In this document: positions 37,490-47,540 of the stretch, in pieces | Position numbering within the stretch: position 1 is the first letter of the stretch | How the letters are laid out: each line of letters begins with the position of its first letter | Translations under genes and position numbers: made by a program | The notes under the pieces: model-generated | What the model saw: the letters and a program-made list of their open reading frames with translations, nothing else | Databases searched by the model: none | Told to the model about the DNA's origin: nothing | Assembly (NCBI RefSeq): GCF_009363615.1 | Contig: NZ_CP045384.1 | Coordinates: 3,098,501 to 3,162,500, forward strand | Reading direction: 5' to 3' | DNA from: Ruegeria sp. THAF33 | Lineage (GTDB): Bacteria > Pseudomonadota > Alphaproteobacteria > Rhodobacterales > Rhodobacteraceae | DNA: 64,000 bases

Positions 37490-37950
37490 GAGGTTATCTC
37501 CGATTATCTGGCGCCCGCGGACGGGCAAATAGCTCGCGCACCGCACGAATGCGGTGTCTTAACCGCGCTTACTATCGGGGAGAATAGTGTTCGTCCAGCG
37601 TTCATAAACGCGCAATACGCCGCATGTGTCCCTTCATGCACGTGACGAGGGGCTTTTTTTGGTGATTCTCGTCCGCAACTTTGCCTGCGGCTTCGAATCA
37701 AGGGGGGTTGATTCGAACCTCGAACTCCGTTTTGCAGGCGAAATCCAGCCCGATTCTGACCACCAGTCGGCCAGTCATTTGAGAGCGTATTCTTGACAAT
37801 CAGCATCACGAAGCAACGATTGTCTGCCGAGTAAATCATATTCGCCAAATAGATGATTTAAATCGAAAATTGAGCGCAATTACACAGTTGCACTTTTTCC
37901 GTGAATACCGGACAGCGCAAAAACGCGCGAACTCCTGCAAGGAGACCCCA
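37490..37950. other. Divergent promoter region between petA and the cytochrome c gene
   Basis: About 460 bases with no gene. It must hold the petABC promoter (minus) and that of the cytochrome c gene (plus). The right half (37780-37890) is AT-rich. A perfect inverted repeat at 37692-37717 is listed separately. I saw no clear sigma-70 match worth naming. Confidence 0.6.
37692..37717. repeat. Perfect 10-bp inverted repeat with a G6 loop
   Basis: TTCGAATCAA, GGGGGG, TTGATTCGAA: ten perfect pairs around six G, about 200 bases upstream of petA on its coding side and 235 bases before the cytochrome c gene. It could be a protein-binding palindrome or a hairpin. On neither strand is there a T-run, so it is not a standard terminator. 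Confidence 0.7.
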
Positions 37951-38397
37951 ATGTCAAAAATCACCCTGGCCACTGCGATATTCACATTGGCCCTGTCCTC
38001 GCAAACACTTGCGGCAGGTGATCCTGCGAAAGGCGAGGCGATGTACAACCGCTGTTCATCGTGTCATGCGATCATCAAGGACGGCGAAGTACTGGTCAAA
38101 GGCGGAATCACCGGCCCGAATCTCTATGGCGTCGTCGGACGTGTCGCCGGCTCCGAAAAAGACTATCGCTATGGCAGCGAGCGCCTGCCGGTCGGTATGT
38201 TCACCGATGACATGATCCGCGCCGGCGAAGAGGGTCTGATCTGGACCGAAGAAAACATCGCCGCCTATTCCAAAGACCCCATCGGTTTCATCAAAGAGTA
38301 TCTGGATGACGAAACCGCCCGCCCGAACATGAGCGTCAAGCTCAGGAAAGGCGCGGAAGATATCGCCGCCTATCTGGCAACGTTCAGTTCCGAGTAA
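37951..38397 (+). CDS. c-type cytochrome, cytochrome c2-like
   Basis: 148 aa from ATG 37951, which follows CAAGGAGACCCC. The signal peptide is LATAIFTLALSSQTLAAG. The haem motif is CSSCH near residue 36, and the axial Met is in RPNMSVKLR near residue 128. The mature protein is about 127 residues, fitting class I cytochromes c2/c-550 that carry electrons from bc1 to oxidases or denitrification enzymes. It lies beside the petABC operon but diverges from it. Confidence 0.9.
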   Translation: MSKITLATAIFTLALSSQTLAAGDPAKGEAMYNRCSSCHAIIKDGEVLVKGGITGPNLYGVVGRVAGSEKDYRYGSERLPVGMFTDDMIRAGEEGLIWTEENIAAYSKDPIGFIKEYLDDETARPNMSVKLRKGAEDIAAYLATFSSE

Positions 38398-38416
38398 TCC
38401 TTTTTCCCGGTGCTGG

Positions 38417-39028
38417 TTACGCCTTGTGCATCAAGGCGGCCAGCTGACCGGTTTCACTGCCAAATCCGCCGGGCACTTTGTCGGCGGCAGCGATTCTTGC
38501 CTCCTCCGGCTTGTTCTGGCCCAGTTTCCAGGTGCCCTGGATATCCTCTACCTGCATCCGGCATGGTACGATCATCCGCATCATTCTGGCCAACGCGTCA
38601 TCAGACATTTTCCCGGTGACCCATGGCGCCTTGGGCAGCAGTCGATCTTCAAAGAATGCGGTTTGTCGATCCAGCAAATCACGCAGCTCGTCCTGCGGGC
38701 GCAGTTCAAGCCGTCCGGTCAGGTGCACGGCGACATAGTTCCACGTCGGAACCTGATCGGCGACACCGTACCAGTCGGGCGAGACATAGCCATCAGGCCC
38801 CTGCACCGCGATCCTGACCTCTTTCGGCCCGTGCAGCATACGGACAATGGGGTTTGATCGCACCAGATGAAGATCGACCACCGCACCGTCCTCAGACAGC
38901 AGAAAGGGCACGTGACTGATCAATGGCGCGCCGTCGCCGGAAATCGCCAGAACGCCAAAAGCCCGGTCACGGGCGAATTCAATATGACGCGCTCGATCCT
39001 CGACGCGGAAGGCTGGATTTGGGTGCAT
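38417..39028 (-). CDS. FMN-binding negative transcriptional regulator, PaiB family
   Basis: 203 aa from ATG 39028, which follows GGAGGTCGCCC; the much longer open frame upstream is antisense to the FMN riboswitch and rejected. PaiB-type motifs are MHPNPAFRVED, AISGDGAPLISHVPFLL, WNYVAVHLTGRLEL (near 113-126) and the C-terminal KLGQNKPEE. The split-barrel fold binds FMN or haem; the PaiB name comes from a Bacillus sporulation regulator, so a DNA-binding role is not assured. It faces away from the FMN-riboswitch-controlled ribH gene. Confidence 0.88.
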   Translation of the reverse strand: MHPNPAFRVEDRARHIEFARDRAFGVLAISGDGAPLISHVPFLLSEDGAVVDLHLVRSNPIVRMLHGPKEVRIAVQGPDGYVSPDWYGVADQVPTWNYVAVHLTGRLELRPQDELRDLLDRQTAFFEDRLLPKAPWVTGKMSDDALARMMRMIVPCRMQVEDIQGTWKLGQNKPEEARIAAADKVPGGFGSETGQLAALMHKA

Positions 39029-39086
39029 GGGCGACCTCCTGCCAAATCTCTTGCAGATGGGGTTGGTTCTTGGCAAGGTCTGCCTC

Positions 39087-39278
39087 GTTCTCAGGGCGGG
39101 GTGGAATTCCCCACCGGCGGTATGCGGGCCATGACCCGCAAGCCCGCGAGCGGCTCTGCCGTGTCCACGATCCGAACGGCAAAGGCCGGTATTCGGACAA
39201 AGTGTGGAACCACGAAAGAGTGTCAGCAGATCTGGTGAGAGGCCAGAGCCGACGGTCAAAGTCCGGATGGAAGAGAAC
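39087..39278 (+). promoter_or_regulatory. FMN riboswitch (RFN element)
   Basis: The P1 stem GTTCTC (39087-39092) pairs with GAGAAC (39273-39278). Between them lie the conserved RFN blocks: CAGGGCGGGGTGGAATTCCC, CACCGGCGGTATGC, AGCCCGCGAGCGGC, CAGATCTGGTGAGA and CCGACGGTCAAAGTCCGGATG. It stands 124 bases upstream of ribH in the same direction. FMN binding should lower expression of the downstream lumazine synthase. Confidence 0.95.
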
Positions 39279-39401
39279 GTGCAAGCCGTGCCGGTGAACC
39301 GGCGCGCCTGCTCGTGATCGCCTTGGGTGACGTGTCATGCCGGGCTGGCAGCGAAGGTTTTCGCGACCGCCAGCAGGCCACCGAACTGAAAGGAGATCAC
39401 G

Positions 39402-39842
39402 ATGACACACACCCGCTATGCTTTTGTCAAAGCCAACTGGCATTCCGACATCGTCGACCGCGCGCTTGACGGTTTTCTGGAACTGATCCCGGCCGATCAG
39501 GTCGATGTTTTCGACGTTCCCGGCGCGTTCGAGATGCCGCTGCTGGCCCGCGATCTGGCCCAAACCGGCCGCTACGCCGCTGTCGCCTGCGCCGCATTTG
39601 TCGTGGATGGCGGTATTTACCGGCACGATTTCGTGGCGCAGGCCGTTGTCGATGGGTTGATGCGCGCGGGCATGGATACCGGCGTACCGGTCCTGTCCGT
39701 TTCCCTGACGCCGCACCAGTATCAGGAAACCGATCACCACAACGCCATCTACCGCGCGCATTTTGTTGAGAAAGGCCGCGAAGCCGCACAAGCTGCGCTG
39801 AAAATCACAGCGACCCGAACGGCGCTGATGCAGGCCGCCTGA
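39402..39842 (+). CDS. ribH: 6,7-dimethyl-8-ribityllumazine synthase, type II (RibH2-like)
   Basis: A 146-aa enzyme forming the riboflavin precursor from 5-amino-6-ribitylaminouracil and 3,4-dihydroxy-2-butanone 4-phosphate. Motifs: FVKANWHSDIVDRAL at the start, VPGAFEMPLLARDLA near 44-58, VDGGIYRHDFVAQAV near 67-81 (catalytic His), and SLTPHQYQE. The WHSDIV start and Tyr-Arg-His block are those of the second, decameric RibH type of Brucella and relatives. The gene stands alone behind an FMN riboswitch and a strong AAAGGAGATCACG site, suggesting a second, flavin-regulated copy besides a housekeeping one elsewhere. Confidence 0.93.
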   Translation: MTHTRYAFVKANWHSDIVDRALDGFLELIPADQVDVFDVPGAFEMPLLARDLAQTGRYAAVACAAFVVDGGIYRHDFVAQAVVDGLMRAGMDTGVPVLSVSLTPHQYQETDHHNAIYRAHFVEKGREAAQAALKITATRTALMQAA

Positions 39843-39869
39843 TCTTCATCTTTTCAAAAATACTCATTC

Positions 39870-39889
39870 GCGCCACCGCAAGGTGGCGC
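39870..39889. terminator. GNRA-capped hairpin after ribH
   Basis: GCGCCACC, tetraloop GCAA, GGTGGCGC: eight perfect pairs, 28 bases after the ribH stop. No T-run follows on plus. On minus the stem is followed by GAATGAG, also not T-rich. It probably marks the 3' end of the ribH mRNA or protects it. Confidence 0.55.
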
Positions 39890-39961
39890 CCACCAATTCG
39901 CAAATCCCCTTGAGGCTCAAGGCGCTCCCCGCTAATCACGACGCTCAAAGGAGCACGCCCC

Positions 39962-41062
39962 ATGTCGATGAACAGTTTTGGCCATCTATTCCGCGTCACC
40001 ACCTGGGGTGAAAGCCATGGACCCGCCTTGGGTGCCACCGTTGACGGCTGTCCGCCGGGTGTCACCATCGACGAGACCATGATCCAGCACTGGCTGGACA
40101 AGCGCAAACCGGGGCAGAACAAGTTCACCACCCAGCGGCGCGAACCCGATCAGGTGAAAATCCTGTCCGGTGTGTTCGAAGGGCAAACCACCGGAACGCC
40201 TGTGCAGCTGATGATCGAGAACACCGATCAGCGCTCGAAAGACTATGGCGATATCATCGACAAGTTCCGTCCGGGGCACGCCGATATCACCTATTGGCAG
40301 AAATACGGAATCCGGGATTATCGCGGCGGCGGGCGCAGTTCTGCACGCGAAACAGCCGCGCGTGTGGCTGCGGGTGGATTGGCGCGTGAGGCGATCAAAC
40401 AGATCGCACCCAACGTGCAGATCACCGGGTACATGACCCAGATTGGGCCGCATAAGATCGAGCGCGACAATTTCGATTGGTCCCAGATCGAACAGAACCC
40501 GTTCTGGACACCGGATGCGCAAGCCGCCGAGACGTGGGCCACCTATCTGGACGATCTGCGCAAGTCCGGCAACTCGGTTGGCGCAATTGTCGAAGTTGTG
40601 GCGCGCGGCGTGCCCGCAGGGCTTGGCGCGCCGGTTTACGCCAAGTTAGACACTGATCTAGCTGCTGCGATGATGTCGATCAACGCGGTCAAAGGCGTCG
40701 AAATCGGCGAAGGCATGGCCGCGGCTGAACTGACGGGCGAGGCCAACGCCGACGAAATATTCATGGGGCAGAACGGTCCTCAATACAGCTCGAACCATGC
40801 GGGCGGGATTCTGGGCGGCATCTCAACCGGGCAGGACATCGTCGTGCGCTTTGCGGTCAAGCCGACCTCGTCGATTCTGACCACACGCAAAACCATCACC
40901 AAATCAGGCGAAGAGACCGAGATCATCACCAAGGGCCGTCACGACCCTTGTGTTGGTATTCGCGCGGTCCCGGTAGGAGAGGCGATGATGGCCTGCGTGA
41001 TCCTCGACCACCTGCTGTTGCATCGCGGCCAGATCGGAGAGAACCGTGGACGGATCGGCTGA
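39962..41062 (+). CDS. aroC: Chorismate synthase
   Basis: 366 aa. It makes chorismate from EPSP with reduced FMN, the last step of the shikimate pathway. Motifs: [18 protein letters not shown] near residues 7-24, [21 protein letters not shown] and [15 protein letters not shown] near 102-136, and FAVKPTSSI late. Ribosome site AAAGGAGCACGCCCC precedes the ATG. Its end overlaps the HD-domain gene by 17 bases. Dependence on reduced flavin gives a loose link to the adjacent riboflavin gene. Confidence 0.97.
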   Translation: MSMNSFGHLFRVTTWGESHGPALGATVDGCPPGVTIDETMIQHWLDKRKPGQNKFTTQRREPDQVKILSGVFEGQTTGTPVQLMIENTDQRSKDYGDIIDKFRPGHADITYWQKYGIRDYRGGGRSSARETAARVAAGGLAREAIKQIAPNVQITGYMTQIGPHKIERDNFDWSQIEQNPFWTPDAQAAETWATYLDDLRKSGNSVGAIVEVVARGVPAGLGAPVYAKLDTDLAAAMMSINAVKGVEIGEGMAAAELTGEANADEIFMGQNGPQYSSNHAGGILGGISTGQDIVVRFAVKPTSSILTTRKTITKSGEETEIITKGRHDPCVGIRAVPVGEAMMACVILDHLLLHRGQIGENRGRIG

Positions 41063-41708
41063 TCTGCGCACCCGCCTGCGGGCTGTGGTCGCACATCGCA
41101 TGGAAACGGATCCGGCCCATGATTTGGCCCATCTGGATCGTGTTTGGACCAACGCCCGGGCCATCGCTGATGATCAAACCGATATGTCCGTGCTGCTGGC
41201 CGCAAGTTATCTGCACGATCTTGTGAATCTGCCCAAGGACGATCCCGACCGGCATCTTGCCTCGCGCAGATCCGCAGCTGAATCAGAGCCTATTCTTAAA
41301 GAAATCGGGTTTGAGGCCGATCAGGTCCGTGCGATTCAGCACGCGATCGAAGCCCATAGTTTTTCGGCCGATATCCCCCCTGAAACGATCGAGGCATGCA
41401 TTCTGCGCGATGCGGACCGCCTTGACGCCCTGGGCGCCATCGGTATCGCCCGCAACTTTTCCGTTTCCGGAGCCTTGGGGCGCACTCTTTATCATCCTGC
41501 GGACCCTTTTGCCCAAGCCCGGCCACTGGATGACCTTCATTTCTCGCTCGACCACTGGAAGGTGAAACTGCTGCGCCTGCCAGGTGACATGTTGACCGAG
41601 ACCGGAAGGCGGATTGCAGAACAACGCACCGCGCGCATGCTCCGCTTTCTTGAAGAATTCGCTGAAGAGATCGGCTGTTCCTTGCCGCAATCCTGGGCGA
41701 ATTGCTGA
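41046..41708 (+). CDS. HD-domain phosphohydrolase (YedJ-like)
   Basis: 220 aa, starting at GTG 41046 inside the end of aroC, with GGAGAGAACC before it. The HD motif residues are visible: [10 protein letters not shown] near 18, SYLHDLVN near 50 (the HD pair), the His of IEAHSFSA near 98 and [15 protein letters not shown] near 117 (distal Asp). This is the small stand-alone HD family related to YedJ, metal-dependent phosphohydrolases of unknown natural substrate. Coupling to aroC is probably only positional. Confidence 0.87.
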   Translation: MDGSADLRTRLRAVVAHRMETDPAHDLAHLDRVWTNARAIADDQTDMSVLLAASYLHDLVNLPKDDPDRHLASRRSAAESEPILKEIGFEADQVRAIQHAIEAHSFSADIPPETIEACILRDADRLDALGAIGIARNFSVSGALGRTLYHPADPFAQARPLDDLHFSLDHWKVKLLRLPGDMLTETGRRIAEQRTARMLRFLEEFAEEIGCSLPQSWANC

Positions 41709-41753
41709 ATCCACCCGTTGATCTTTGCCCGTCAAAGACGCAGGTTCGCGCCG

Positions 41754-42689
41754 ATGACAAAACCCTTAACTTCGCATCGACCTCTGCTTGCCGTAACGCT
41801 GAAGCTGTGCGCCTTGTTCCTGTTCACGTCGATGTCCGCGCTGGTCAAAGCACTTTCAGATGAATTCCCGCCGGGCCAATTGGTGTTTTTTCGGTCCCTG
41901 TTCGCAATCCCCGTGATCATTCTTTGGCTCATCGCGCGGGGAGAGTTGTCGAAAGGCTTTGTGGTCAAGAAACCCATAGGCCATTTCTGGCGCGGTGTTC
42001 TGGGAACAAGCGCCATGGGTCTTACCTTTACCGGCCTCAGCCTGTTGCCCCTGCCGGAAGTCACTGCCATCGGGTACGCGACACCGATCTTCACCCTGAT
42101 TCTGGCCGCCGTCATGCTGGGCGAACGGATTCGGCTTATTCGTATCGGCGCCGTGGCTTTGGGTCTGCTGGGCGTCCTGATCATGATCTGGCCACGTCTT
42201 GGCACCACCGAGATGGAGGTCGCCGCCACCATCGGCGCGTTATGCGTGCTGGGCGCAACCCTCGCCCGTGCCTTCGTTCAGATCCATATCCGGCAATTGG
42301 TCAAGGTCGATCACCCCGCGGCCATCGTGTTCTATTTCTCGATGACCGCGACGCTCCTGTCCGCTCTGACCGCGTTCTGGGGATGGACGATGCCGACAGT
42401 AAATCAGGCTCTAATACTGATCATGATGGGCCTGATCGGCGGCGTCGCGCAGATTTTGGTCACATCTTCCTATCGGTTTGGTCAGGCCTCGATGCTGGCA
42501 CCTTATGACTATGCAACGATGCTTTTTGCGATCGTGATAGGCTATGTCTGGTTCGACGAACTGCCAACGCTTGCAATCCTGATCGGGGCCGCGCTGGTGA
42601 TTGCAGGCAATGTTGTCGTCATCTGGCGCGAACACCAGTTGGGGCTGGAGCGCGGCAAGGCCCGGTCGGTTACAGACCCCAAAGCATGA
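41754..42689 (+). CDS. DMT superfamily transporter, EamA family
   Basis: 311 aa from ATG 41754 (an upstream ATG at 41718 adds 12 residues without a ribosome site). Ten predicted membrane segments in two EamA repeats: the first contains LFTSMSALVKALSDEFPPGQ, the second AIVFYFSMTATLLSALTAFWGW. It ends with a basic cytoplasmic tail. Such proteins export metabolites or amino acids; a substrate cannot be read from sequence. Confidence 0.88.
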   Translation: MTKPLTSHRPLLAVTLKLCALFLFTSMSALVKALSDEFPPGQLVFFRSLFAIPVIILWLIARGELSKGFVVKKPIGHFWRGVLGTSAMGLTFTGLSLLPLPEVTAIGYATPIFTLILAAVMLGERIRLIRIGAVALGLLGVLIMIWPRLGTTEMEVAATIGALCVLGATLARAFVQIHIRQLVKVDHPAAIVFYFSMTATLLSALTAFWGWTMPTVNQALILIMMGLIGGVAQILVTSSYRFGQASMLAPYDYATMLFAIVIGYVWFDELPTLAILIGAALVIAGNVVVIWREHQLGLERGKARSVTDPKA

Positions 42690-42745
42690 CTTTACCTTTT
42701 GCAATCTTCCCCTAGGTTGGGCCGAACAGTCAAAGAGGTTCCCAA

Positions 42746-43345
42746 ATGAGCGACGCGCAGGATCACAAGGAAAAGATGCAGAAGGTGCAGGCCCAGCACC
42801 GCAAGAAAGTGTCCGAGGCCGTGGATCCAGGCCGCGGTCTGGTCCTGATCAATACCGGCAAGGGCAAAGGCAAGTCCTCGGCCGCGTTCGGCGTGGTCAT
42901 TCGTGCCTTGGGCTGGGGCCAGAAGGTTGCTGTGGTGCAGTTCATCAAGGGCAAATGGAAAACCGGAGAGCGCCGTTTCTTCGAAGAGCGTGATCTGGTG
43001 ACATGGCATACGATGGGCGAAGGTTTTACCTGGGACACACAGGACCGGGAGCGCGATATTGCAGCTGCCAATGCCGCCTTCGACAAGGCCTGCGCCCTGA
43101 TGTCCAGCGGCGAATACGATCTGGTTGTGCTGGACGAGATCAACATCGCCCTGCGTTACGAATACCTGTCGGTCGAACAGGTCATCGAAGGTTTGAACGC
43201 GCGTTCGGAAAAGACCAGCGTATTCCTGACTGGCCGCGACGCGCCGAACGGGCTGCGTGACTATGCTGATCTGGTCACGGAAATGACCGAGGAGAAACAC
43301 CCGTTCCAAGCGGGCATCAAAGCACAGCGCGGCGTGGATTTCTGA
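42746..43345 (+). CDS. cobO: Cob(I)yrinic acid a,c-diamide adenosyltransferase
   Basis: 199 aa. The CobO/BtuR/CobA-type P-loop is NTGKGKGKSSAAFG (near 31-44), followed by VIRALGWGQKVAVVQFIKGKW, TWHTMGEGFTW and the acidic LVVLDEINIALRYEYL near 130. It attaches the adenosyl group to cobalt in late cobalamin synthesis or salvage. No cobalamin riboswitch lies before it, although one controls the demethylase operon at 8.6 kb. The other cob genes are not in the window. Confidence 0.94.
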   Translation: MSDAQDHKEKMQKVQAQHRKKVSEAVDPGRGLVLINTGKGKGKSSAAFGVVIRALGWGQKVAVVQFIKGKWKTGERRFFEERDLVTWHTMGEGFTWDTQDRERDIAAANAAFDKACALMSSGEYDLVVLDEINIALRYEYLSVEQVIEGLNARSEKTSVFLTGRDAPNGLRDYADLVTEMTEEKHPFQAGIKAQRGVDF

Positions 43346-43419
43346 AGCAACGTTGCTGCAAGGCTGGCGGTGCATAGCCGCCAGTTCCGGTCATCGCCCT
43401 ACCGCGTTGACCGATTCTG

Positions 43420-44439
43420 TCATGTCGCAGGTTCCGGGAAACGCTGGCGTGTTCGGTTGGCGAAAGCCACAAGCGACAGCATTACCGGTACTTCGACCAG
43501 GACCCCCACAACCGTCGCCAGCGCCGCGCCGGAATGAAGACCGAACAAGCTGATTGCGACGGCAACGGCCAGCTCGAAGAAATTCGATGTCCCGATCATG
43601 GCACAGGGCGCTGCGATCCGGTGGGGGACCTTCAGCGCAAAAGCCGCGCCATAGGCAATGGCAAATATGCCGTAGCTTTGGATCAGAATGGGAACGGCGA
43701 TCAACACGATGACCGTCGGTTTCGCCAGAATGGTCTGACCTTGCAGGCCGAACAGGATGACCACGGTTGCAATCAATCCCATGACGGACCACGGTTTCAC
43801 CCGCGAAGAAAAGGCTTCTATCGCCTGTTTAGAGCCTAATCTGCGGCGGGTGATCAACCCGGCGACAAGCGGCAGCACCACATAAAGGACCGTGGCCAAA
43901 ACCAAAGTCTGCCACGGCACTTCGATGTCGGTGACACCCAGCAAAAAGGCCACGATCGGCGCAAATGCCACGACCATGATCAGATCATTGACGGAAACCT
44001 GAACCAGCGTGTACGTCGCGTCGCCTCTGGTGAGCTGCGACCATACAAACACCATGGCGGTGCAAGGGGCGGCCCCCAGCAGGATCAGACCGGCAGTGTA
44101 TTGCGCCGCATCTTCGGGCGCGATCCAGGGTGCGAAGACATAGTCGAAAAACAGAACGGCCAGCAGTGCCATTGTGAAAGGCTTTATCAGCCAGTTCACC
44201 ACCAGCGTCACAATCAGACCACGTGGCTGGCGGGCGACTCCGGCGACTGCGCCGAAATCGACGTTGACCATCATCGGGTAAACCATTGCCCAGATCAGCA
44301 CTGCCACCACCAGGTTGACGCTGGCGATTTCGGCGCTTGCCACCAACTGCACCAGCCCCGGCGCGGCCAGCCCGATCAGGACGCCACCGATCATCGCAAG
44401 TGCAACCCAGATCGTGAGATATCGTTCAAAAATGCTCAT
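43420..44439 (-). CDS. acr3: ACR3-family arsenite efflux permease
   Basis: A 339-aa carrier with ten predicted membrane segments. The conserved thiolate motif is [15 protein letters not shown] near residue 117, whose Cys is required in studied ACR3 proteins. It begins [16 protein letters not shown], as is usual in the family. It exports arsenite produced by the ArsC domain of the first gene in the operon. Its start overlaps the arsJ stop by ATGA. Confidence 0.93.
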   Translation of the reverse strand: MSIFERYLTIWVALAMIGGVLIGLAAPGLVQLVASAEIASVNLVVAVLIWAMVYPMMVNVDFGAVAGVARQPRGLIVTLVVNWLIKPFTMALLAVLFFDYVFAPWIAPEDAAQYTAGLILLGAAPCTAMVFVWSQLTRGDATYTLVQVSVNDLIMVVAFAPIVAFLLGVTDIEVPWQTLVLATVLYVVLPLVAGLITRRRLGSKQAIEAFSSRVKPWSVMGLIATVVILFGLQGQTILAKPTVIVLIAVPILIQSYGIFAIAYGAAFALKVPHRIAAPCAMIGTSNFFELAVAVAISLFGLHSGAALATVVGVLVEVPVMLSLVAFANRTRQRFPEPAT

Positions 44440-45701
44440 GATAGCGCCTCAGCCGTTTGATCCGTAAGTTTGCCAGAGGTCAGCGCGGCAAGCCCGACCA
44501 TCACGGCCGCCGTGCCCAGCACCAGGGGCAGCCCCCCGACCTGATAGGTCAGGCCAGACAAGACGGTGCCGGCCAACCGCCCCGTCGCATTTGCCATGTA
44601 GTAAAAGCCGACATCCATCGTCACACGCTCGGACCGGGTGAAGGCAAGAATAAGATAGGAATGCAGCGATGAGTTGACCGCGAAGATCGCACCAAAGACC
44701 AAAAGCCCGACGACCAGCGTCAGGGTCAGCCAGGTCTCGGGCCCATTTGACAGCAAAACTGCCAATGTCAGAGCCGCAAGAACGCAGAACAGGATCGCCG
44801 CCCAGCTGCGTGCGGCACGGATCAGATCACCTTCGGTTCGATCCGACGCACGAAGAATCCTTGGCGCGTTGGCTTGCACGGCGCCATAGAGGATGATCCA
44901 CACCGCCATGAATGTTCCGATCATGAAGAACGCGGCCCGATTGCCCTCTTCGGTGCCATCTGAAAGAACAGCATAGAAATAGATCGGGATGCCGACCACG
45001 AACCAGACGTCCCGCGCACCGAACAGGAAGACACGCGCCGCGGACAACCAGTTCACATTTGCGGATTTTGAAAAAACCTCAGAGAACTTTGCGCCCTTGC
45101 GCCCCTTCGGCAGGCCCGCTGGCATGAACAACATCACCGCGACCAGGATCACCGCCAGAGCGGCGGCCATGGCAAGCACTGCCGGAAGGAAGCCCAGTGT
45201 TGCAAGCATGGCGGCACCCAACAGGAATCCCAGCCCTTTGACCGCGTTTTTCGAACCCGTCAGAACCGCAACCCATCGAAACAACGCGCCTCCTTCGGAG
45301 GGAGCCAGCAATTTGACCGCCGATTTCGAAGACATTTTGGCCAGATCCTTGGCCACTCCGCTGGCCCCTTGCACGATCATGACAAAAGTGACCGAAGCCG
45401 CGACCGTCCAGTTCGGGTCAAGCTGCGTCATGGCAAGCAACGCGACAATCTGCACCCCTAGCCCTGCATAGAGGGTCGAGGTCAACCCGAACCGTGCGGC
45501 GATCCAACCGGCGGACAGGTTGGTGACAATCCCGGCGATTTCATAAAGCACAAACAGATAGGCAAGTTGCACCGGCGAGAAGCCCAGGGTGTGAAAGTGC
45601 AACAGCACCAACATCCTGAGCGCCCCGTCGGTCAGCATGAAGGCCCAATAGGCAGCCGTGACCGCGATATAGGCCGACAGTCCTTCGGGGCGTTGCGTCA
45701 C
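44436..45701 (-). CDS. arsJ: Organoarsenical efflux MFS transporter ArsJ
   Basis: 421 aa from the GTG at 45701, which overlaps the GAPDH stop (GTGA). It starts [20 protein letters not shown], then [20 protein letters not shown], the ArsJ signature. Twelve membrane segments are predicted. ArsJ exports 1-arseno-3-phosphoglycerate made by the companion GAPDH from glyceraldehyde phosphate and arsenate; after export it falls apart and releases arsenate outside. The adjacent gapdh gene makes the assignment firm. Confidence 0.93.
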   Translation of the reverse strand: MTQRPEGLSAYIAVTAAYWAFMLTDGALRMLVLLHFHTLGFSPVQLAYLFVLYEIAGIVTNLSAGWIAARFGLTSTLYAGLGVQIVALLAMTQLDPNWTVAASVTFVMIVQGASGVAKDLAKMSSKSAVKLLAPSEGGALFRWVAVLTGSKNAVKGLGFLLGAAMLATLGFLPAVLAMAAALAVILVAVMLFMPAGLPKGRKGAKFSEVFSKSANVNWLSAARVFLFGARDVWFVVGIPIYFYAVLSDGTEEGNRAAFFMIGTFMAVWIILYGAVQANAPRILRASDRTEGDLIRAARSWAAILFCVLAALTLAVLLSNGPETWLTLTLVVGLLVFGAIFAVNSSLHSYLILAFTRSERVTMDVGFYYMANATGRLAGTVLSGLTYQVGGLPLVLGTAAVMVGLAALTSGKLTDQTAEALS

Positions 45702-46696
45702 AATGATGCCCCGACCATCAGCGCGACATCCACCAGCCGATGCGCATAGCCCATCTCGTTGTCGTACCACGCATAGATTTTCACCTGCGTCCCGTTCACA
45801 ACCATGGTCGAGGGCGCATCGACGATCGAAGAGCGTTCGTCATTGGTATAATCGGTGGACACCAGCGGACGCGTCTCATATCCCAAAATGCCCTTCAGTT
45901 CGCCCTCGGCTGCAGTTTTGAAGAAGGCGTTGACCTCTTCAACCGTGGTTTCACGCTCAACCTCGAACACGCAATCGGTCAGCGAGGCGTTCAGCAATGG
46001 CACCCGAACCGCGTGGCCGTTCAAACGACCTTTGAGTTCCGGATATATCAGAGTGATGGCCGTGGCCGAGCCGGTCGTGGTCGGGATCAGAGAGTTCAGG
46101 GCCGAGCGTGCGCGCCTGAGGTCCTTGGCAGGCCGGTCCACGATTGTCTGCGTATTGGTTACGTCGTGAATCGTCGTCATCGATCCATGGCGGATGCCCA
46201 GGTTTTCGTGAATGACCTTTACGACAGGCGCAAGACAGTTTGTCGTGCACGAGGCCGCCGTCACGATCCTATGCGCCGCAGGGTCGAAAGTTTCGTCATT
46301 TACACCCATGACGATATTGGCCGTCGACCCGTCCTTGACCGGAGCAGAGACAACAACCTTCTTCACCCCAGCGTCAAAATACGGTGCCAGCTTCGCTTCG
46401 GTCTTGAACACGCCGGTGCAGTCGATCACCACATCAACACCGTCCAGCGGCAACGCACTCAGGTCTTTTGTGCCAACGAACGGCAGGCGGGTACCGTTGA
46501 CCGTGATGCTGTCTGCATCATGGTCGAATTCCGCGTCCCAGCGCCCATGCACGGTGTCGAACTCCAGCAGATGCGCATGCATCTCGGGATCACCGACGGC
46601 ATCGTTGATCCAGGCAATCTTTGCGCCTTTTTCAAGCAAAGGCTTCAGGGCCAGTTTTCCCATACGGCCAAGGCCGTTCAGTGCGTAGGTGGTCAT
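45698..46696 (-). CDS. ArsJ-associated glyceraldehyde-3-phosphate dehydrogenase
   Basis: 332 aa. The NAD fold starts [15 protein letters not shown]. The catalytic Cys is in [14 protein letters not shown] near residue 148, and the C-terminal SWYDNE-type motif is [16 protein letters not shown]. It differs from housekeeping GAPDH at the start (GLGRMGKL rather than GFGRIGR), as arsenic-operon copies do. It makes 1-arseno-3-phosphoglycerate for ArsJ. Overlaps on both sides are four bases. Confidence 0.92.
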   Translation of the reverse strand: MTTYALNGLGRMGKLALKPLLEKGAKIAWINDAVGDPEMHAHLLEFDTVHGRWDAEFDHDADSITVNGTRLPFVGTKDLSALPLDGVDVVIDCTGVFKTEAKLAPYFDAGVKKVVVSAPVKDGSTANIVMGVNDETFDPAAHRIVTAASCTTNCLAPVVKVIHENLGIRHGSMTTIHDVTNTQTIVDRPAKDLRRARSALNSLIPTTTGSATAITLIYPELKGRLNGHAVRVPLLNASLTDCVFEVERETTVEEVNAFFKTAAEGELKGILGYETRPLVSTDYTNDERSSIVDAPSTMVVNGTQVKIYAWYDNEMGYAHRLVDVALMVGASL

Positions 46697-47520
46697 TTCG
46701 TTTCCTCGGTAGGCGTGCGCCCGATTTCATCGACGGCGGATTGCAATGCGATCCGGTCAAGGCTTTCGAACGGCAATGACGAAAAGGCCTGAATCCGGCG
46801 CTTCAGTGCGCCGTAGGCGGTTTGAAAGGCCAGGCTTTTCTCGGCGTCGGTACCTTCGGCCTTGACCGGATCTTCCACGCCCCAATGGCCACTTATCGGT
46901 TGACCCTCCCAAGCCGGGCATTCCTCGTTGGCGGCCTGATTGCAGACAGTAAAGACAAAATCCATGACGGGCGCGTCCGGCGCCGAAAACTCGGACAGAT
47001 TCTTCGGCCGCAGGACCGAGATATCGTGCCCCTTGTCGCGCAGAACCTGCACAGCAAAGGGATTGAGTTCTGAACTGGGCCGCGTCCCGGCTGAATAAAC
47101 GTTGAACCGGTCGCCGCCGATCTGTCGCAGCAAGGATTCGGCAAAAATCGAACGGGCTGAGTTGCCGGAGCAAATGAACAGCACATTGAACTTTCGGTTC
47201 GTCGCGGTGTCTTTGGGAAAGGGCATGCAGATATCCGGTCGGCCACGGCAGCAATCCACGATCAGGAAATCGAGCATTTGCTGCACAGTTTTCATTTCAA
47301 TCGAATAGAGCAGAGACGTCCCGGATCGTTCCTGTTTCACCAGCCCCGACCGCTGCAAAGCATTCAGATAGTTCGACATGGTGCTGGGCTTGATATCCAG
47401 CTCCGCCGCCAGCTCGCCTGCGGGAACCCTGTCAGGAAACCGTCGCATCAACATGCGAAACACGGTGATGCGCTGCGGGTGGCCAAGGATGGTCAATTGA
47501 TCGGTTATCTGTTCTATCAT
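46693..47520 (-). CDS. ArsR repressor - ArsC arsenate reductase fusion
   Basis: 275 aa, two joined functions. Residues 1-85 are an ArsR-type winged helix ([16 protein letters not shown], then [20 protein letters not shown]). A candidate arsenic-sensing Cys pair is VDCCRG near 89. Residues 108-235 are a low-molecular-weight phosphatase-type arsenate reductase with the Cys-x5-Arg loop in [17 protein letters not shown] near 115 and a late [12 protein letters not shown]. It is the first gene of the operon and probably represses it through the palindrome just upstream. Fusion lets one protein sense arsenite and reduce arsenate; fused forms are known in related bacteria. Confidence 0.88.
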   Translation of the reverse strand: MIEQITDQLTILGHPQRITVFRMLMRRFPDRVPAGELAAELDIKPSTMSNYLNALQRSGLVKQERSGTSLLYSIEMKTVQQMLDFLIVDCCRGRPDICMPFPKDTATNRKFNVLFICSGNSARSIFAESLLRQIGGDRFNVYSAGTRPSSELNPFAVQVLRDKGHDISVLRPKNLSEFSAPDAPVMDFVFTVCNQAANEECPAWEGQPISGHWGVEDPVKAEGTDAEKSLAFQTAYGALKRRIQAFSSLPFESLDRIALQSAVDEIGRTPTEETK

Positions 47521-47540
47521 ATTTCATGAATTATTGAAAT
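47521..47540. promoter_or_regulatory. Palindrome upstream of the ars operon, predicted ArsR operator
   Basis: ATTTCA, eight bases, TGAAAT, touching the start codon of the arsR-arsC gene. It is AT-rich and of the length seen for ArsR-type operators. Bound repressor would block the ribosome-site region and promoter of the operon. Confidence 0.5.

Noticed and set aside
38417..39259. Long form of the PaiB-type gene
   Set aside because: Its extra 77 residues are antisense to the FMN riboswitch; ATG 39028 has a strong ribosome site.
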